DNA from: Gammaproteobacteria bacterium
GTDB lineage: Bacteria; Pseudomonadota; Gammaproteobacteria; DRLM01
Assembly (NCBI GenBank): GCA_015490395.1
Contig: WFXX01000196.1
Span: forward strand, 1 to 5,876
Direction of reading: 5' to 3'
DNA: 5,876 nt
Shown here: positions 5,601 through 5,876 of the stretch, piece after piece
Position numbering within the stretch: position 1 is the stretch's first letter
How the letters are laid out: each line of letters starts with the position of its first letter
Program-made: the position numbers and the translations under genes
The notes under the pieces: generated by a model
Told to the model about the DNA's origin: nothing
Database searches by the model: none
The model's input: the letters and a program-made list of their open reading frames with translations, nothing else

Positions 5601-5876
5601 AGAAGCTGCGCCCGCCCATGGACCGGGTCTGCTTCGAGATCACCGAGACCGCCGGCATCGCCTCGCTCTCCGATGCCGGGCATTTCATCGAGGAGCTCAA
5701 GCGCACCGGCTGCAGCTTCGCCCTGGACGACTTCGGCAGCGGCACCTCCTCCTACGCCTATCTCAAGCAGCTCCCAGTGGACCTGCTCAAGATCGACGGG
5801 GCCTTCGTGCGGGAGATGGACCGCCATCCCGAGGACGAGGCGGTGGTGCGCTCCATCACCGAGATCGCCCATTTTC
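2663..5876 (+). CDS. PilZ-DUF1631-GGDEF(degenerate)-EAL cyclic-di-GMP signalling protein, 3' end missing
   Basis: One open frame of 1071 codons runs off the right edge. An upstream in-frame TAA (2624-2626) leaves ATG 2663 as the only sensible start; its ribosome site is poor (GGAG one base away, or GGGGAG at 2644-2649). No signal peptide or membrane helix is seen, so it is probably cytoplasmic. Domains by residue: PilZ 18-100 (R20-x3-R24, D46-x-C48-x2-G51), a c-di-GMP-binding fold; DUF1631 about 128-660, with landmarks LRLLDEDALEGWLAATELA, LPRAALPWVRRLELPLLRLA from 457, DREHPA (H488) and W608 to the LAWISRDQDRFVLVDGKGL block around W626; GGDEF about 685-850 with HDPLTGL (H693) but GAHAF (771-775) for the signature; EAL from about 870, with Q886, E901 (reads ELL), N960, E992, E995, D1022-D1023 and K1043. 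The last catalytic glutamate (EVE motif) lies beyond the window. Inferred role: a c-di-GMP phosphodiesterase or effector whose PilZ and GTP-like domains tune the EAL. Cyclase activity is unlikely. Confidence 0.93.
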   Translation, partial: MSVTQTQATTGVGAPGVERRAHPRYGLRLPATLEAGGAVRPGALRDFCLGGLYLSLEGAWRPTVGAEVAVRLELPAGGTVSFRARVARRDAHGVGLALLDPDPAALRRLLELARAAPSPRGEDAPPPDPALRREALALVRQRLKDLVATLGLELAGAAREALLEAVREASRPERAQALLEAADRLGGAAEALQRRFQDRLLAVQVAGDEGPPAGEGLEEGELRLLDEDALEGWLAATELAARVETRHGLALGELEQRIRTLLGPGEEPPVLNPRPYAQALLQALDETLAALGSPSEEVVLRCRQATGEVLERRLGACYEALNGELARRGVRYRLRPTAPPSGRRPTDEASPHQNRRRCEDLLEVADHLGALLRSLRPGASEAGPPASGAPPARREEVAALLERLEAEGQLQPALLVQRLRRLLADGDGAPRSLPPREARILEVGGQLLEQLEQDESLPRAALPWVRRLELPLLRLALEDPSVLTDREHPAWAVMDGLGRLDLDDALTLGALRREVEGALEQLQAEAADPRALRRSLERLRQRLETLLRIHQQAYEANLAEVVAACEAGRRELLAVTRAGTETDAEGTPGEAATEAGRRRARRLRRGQWLLAKRLEAGPPQRLRLAWISRDQDRFVLVDGKGLHATTLDLEAMARALERGCIRPLETDEAPLLDRIQHGLLQAMHRRLLHAITHDPLTGLAHRKEFLRRLHQALGEGDGGGRAGEALVHLDLGRLETANAVLGYEATDRILAQVGQVLRRWLAADEPVGRIGAHAFAALLRRCPPERALERARELVEACTRACRLDGAPAPGLTPRAGLALVEPGECDAAALLEAAETACRAAWEAGAPVQVFHLDDARIRERRRMAALLAQVDRALEEGRLGLRWQPILPLTDPSLPRHGELLLSVADEHGRPIPPQDFVLAAERHGRMPAIDRWVVREALAWLARHRERAAALGTVGINLSGASVGDETFLAFLMRQVEKLRPPMDRVCFEITETAGIASLSDAGHFIEELKRTGCSFALDDFGSGTSSYAYLKQLPVDLLKIDGAFVREMDRHPEDEAVVRSITEIAHF

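Noticed and set aside
3683..5872. 729-codon antisense open frame
   Set aside because: It mirrors the c-di-GMP gene, whose strong G/C third-position bias removes stop codons on the opposite strand. Its product is rich in Gly, Gln, Leu and His with no recognisable domain, whereas the + frame shows clear DUF1631, GGDEF and EAL motifs.

Overview
The window is very GC-rich (roughly three quarters G+C, almost every codon ending in G or C). It holds three genes, all on the + strand: the 3' part of mutS, a complete fdxA-type ferredoxin gene, and the 5' part of a long cyclic-di-GMP signalling gene that runs off the right edge. The gene families and the mutS-fdxA adjacency point to a high-GC gammaproteobacterium, possibly of the Chromatiales/Ectothiorhodospiraceae kind. 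That placement is an inference from gene order and protein similarity recalled from memory, not from a search.

Bases 1-27 are not genomic. They are the inner part of an Illumina Nextera (Tn5) adapter, including the whole 19-base mosaic end, joined directly to the interior of mutS. The contig therefore ends in a sequencing artefact, and the apparent ATG starts at 11 and 13 lie inside the adapter. Real sequence begins at about base 28, near the residue equivalent to E. coli MutS 195, so the mismatch-recognition domain is missing because the contig ends there, not because the gene is truncated.

Bases 28-2058 encode the MutS connector (part), core, clamp, ATPase and C-terminal regions. A 130-base gap (2059-2188) with two small GC hairpins leads to fdxA (2189-2512), a near-canonical 107-residue 7Fe ferredoxin. 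A 150-base gap (2513-2662) holds a weak terminator-like hairpin, a set of competing inverted repeats, and a good match to a flagellar sigma-28 (FliA) promoter. From 2663 to the end runs one uninterrupted reading frame of 1071 codons with the order PilZ - DUF1631 - degenerate GGDEF - EAL. It is the most interesting object here: a c-di-GMP sensor domain, a large family domain of unknown function, a GGDEF domain whose signature reads GAHAF, and an EAL phosphodiesterase domain that keeps most of its catalytic residues, all in one polypeptide.

MutS (DNA repair) and FdxA (electron transfer) have no obvious functional tie to the c-di-GMP protein. The likely picture is a conserved mutS-fdxA pair followed by a separately transcribed signalling gene, perhaps expressed with the flagellar regulon. 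Every gene belongs to a recognised family. I see no CRISPR array, tRNA, rRNA, insertion sequence or clearly undescribed system. The long antisense reading frames are high-GC shadows.
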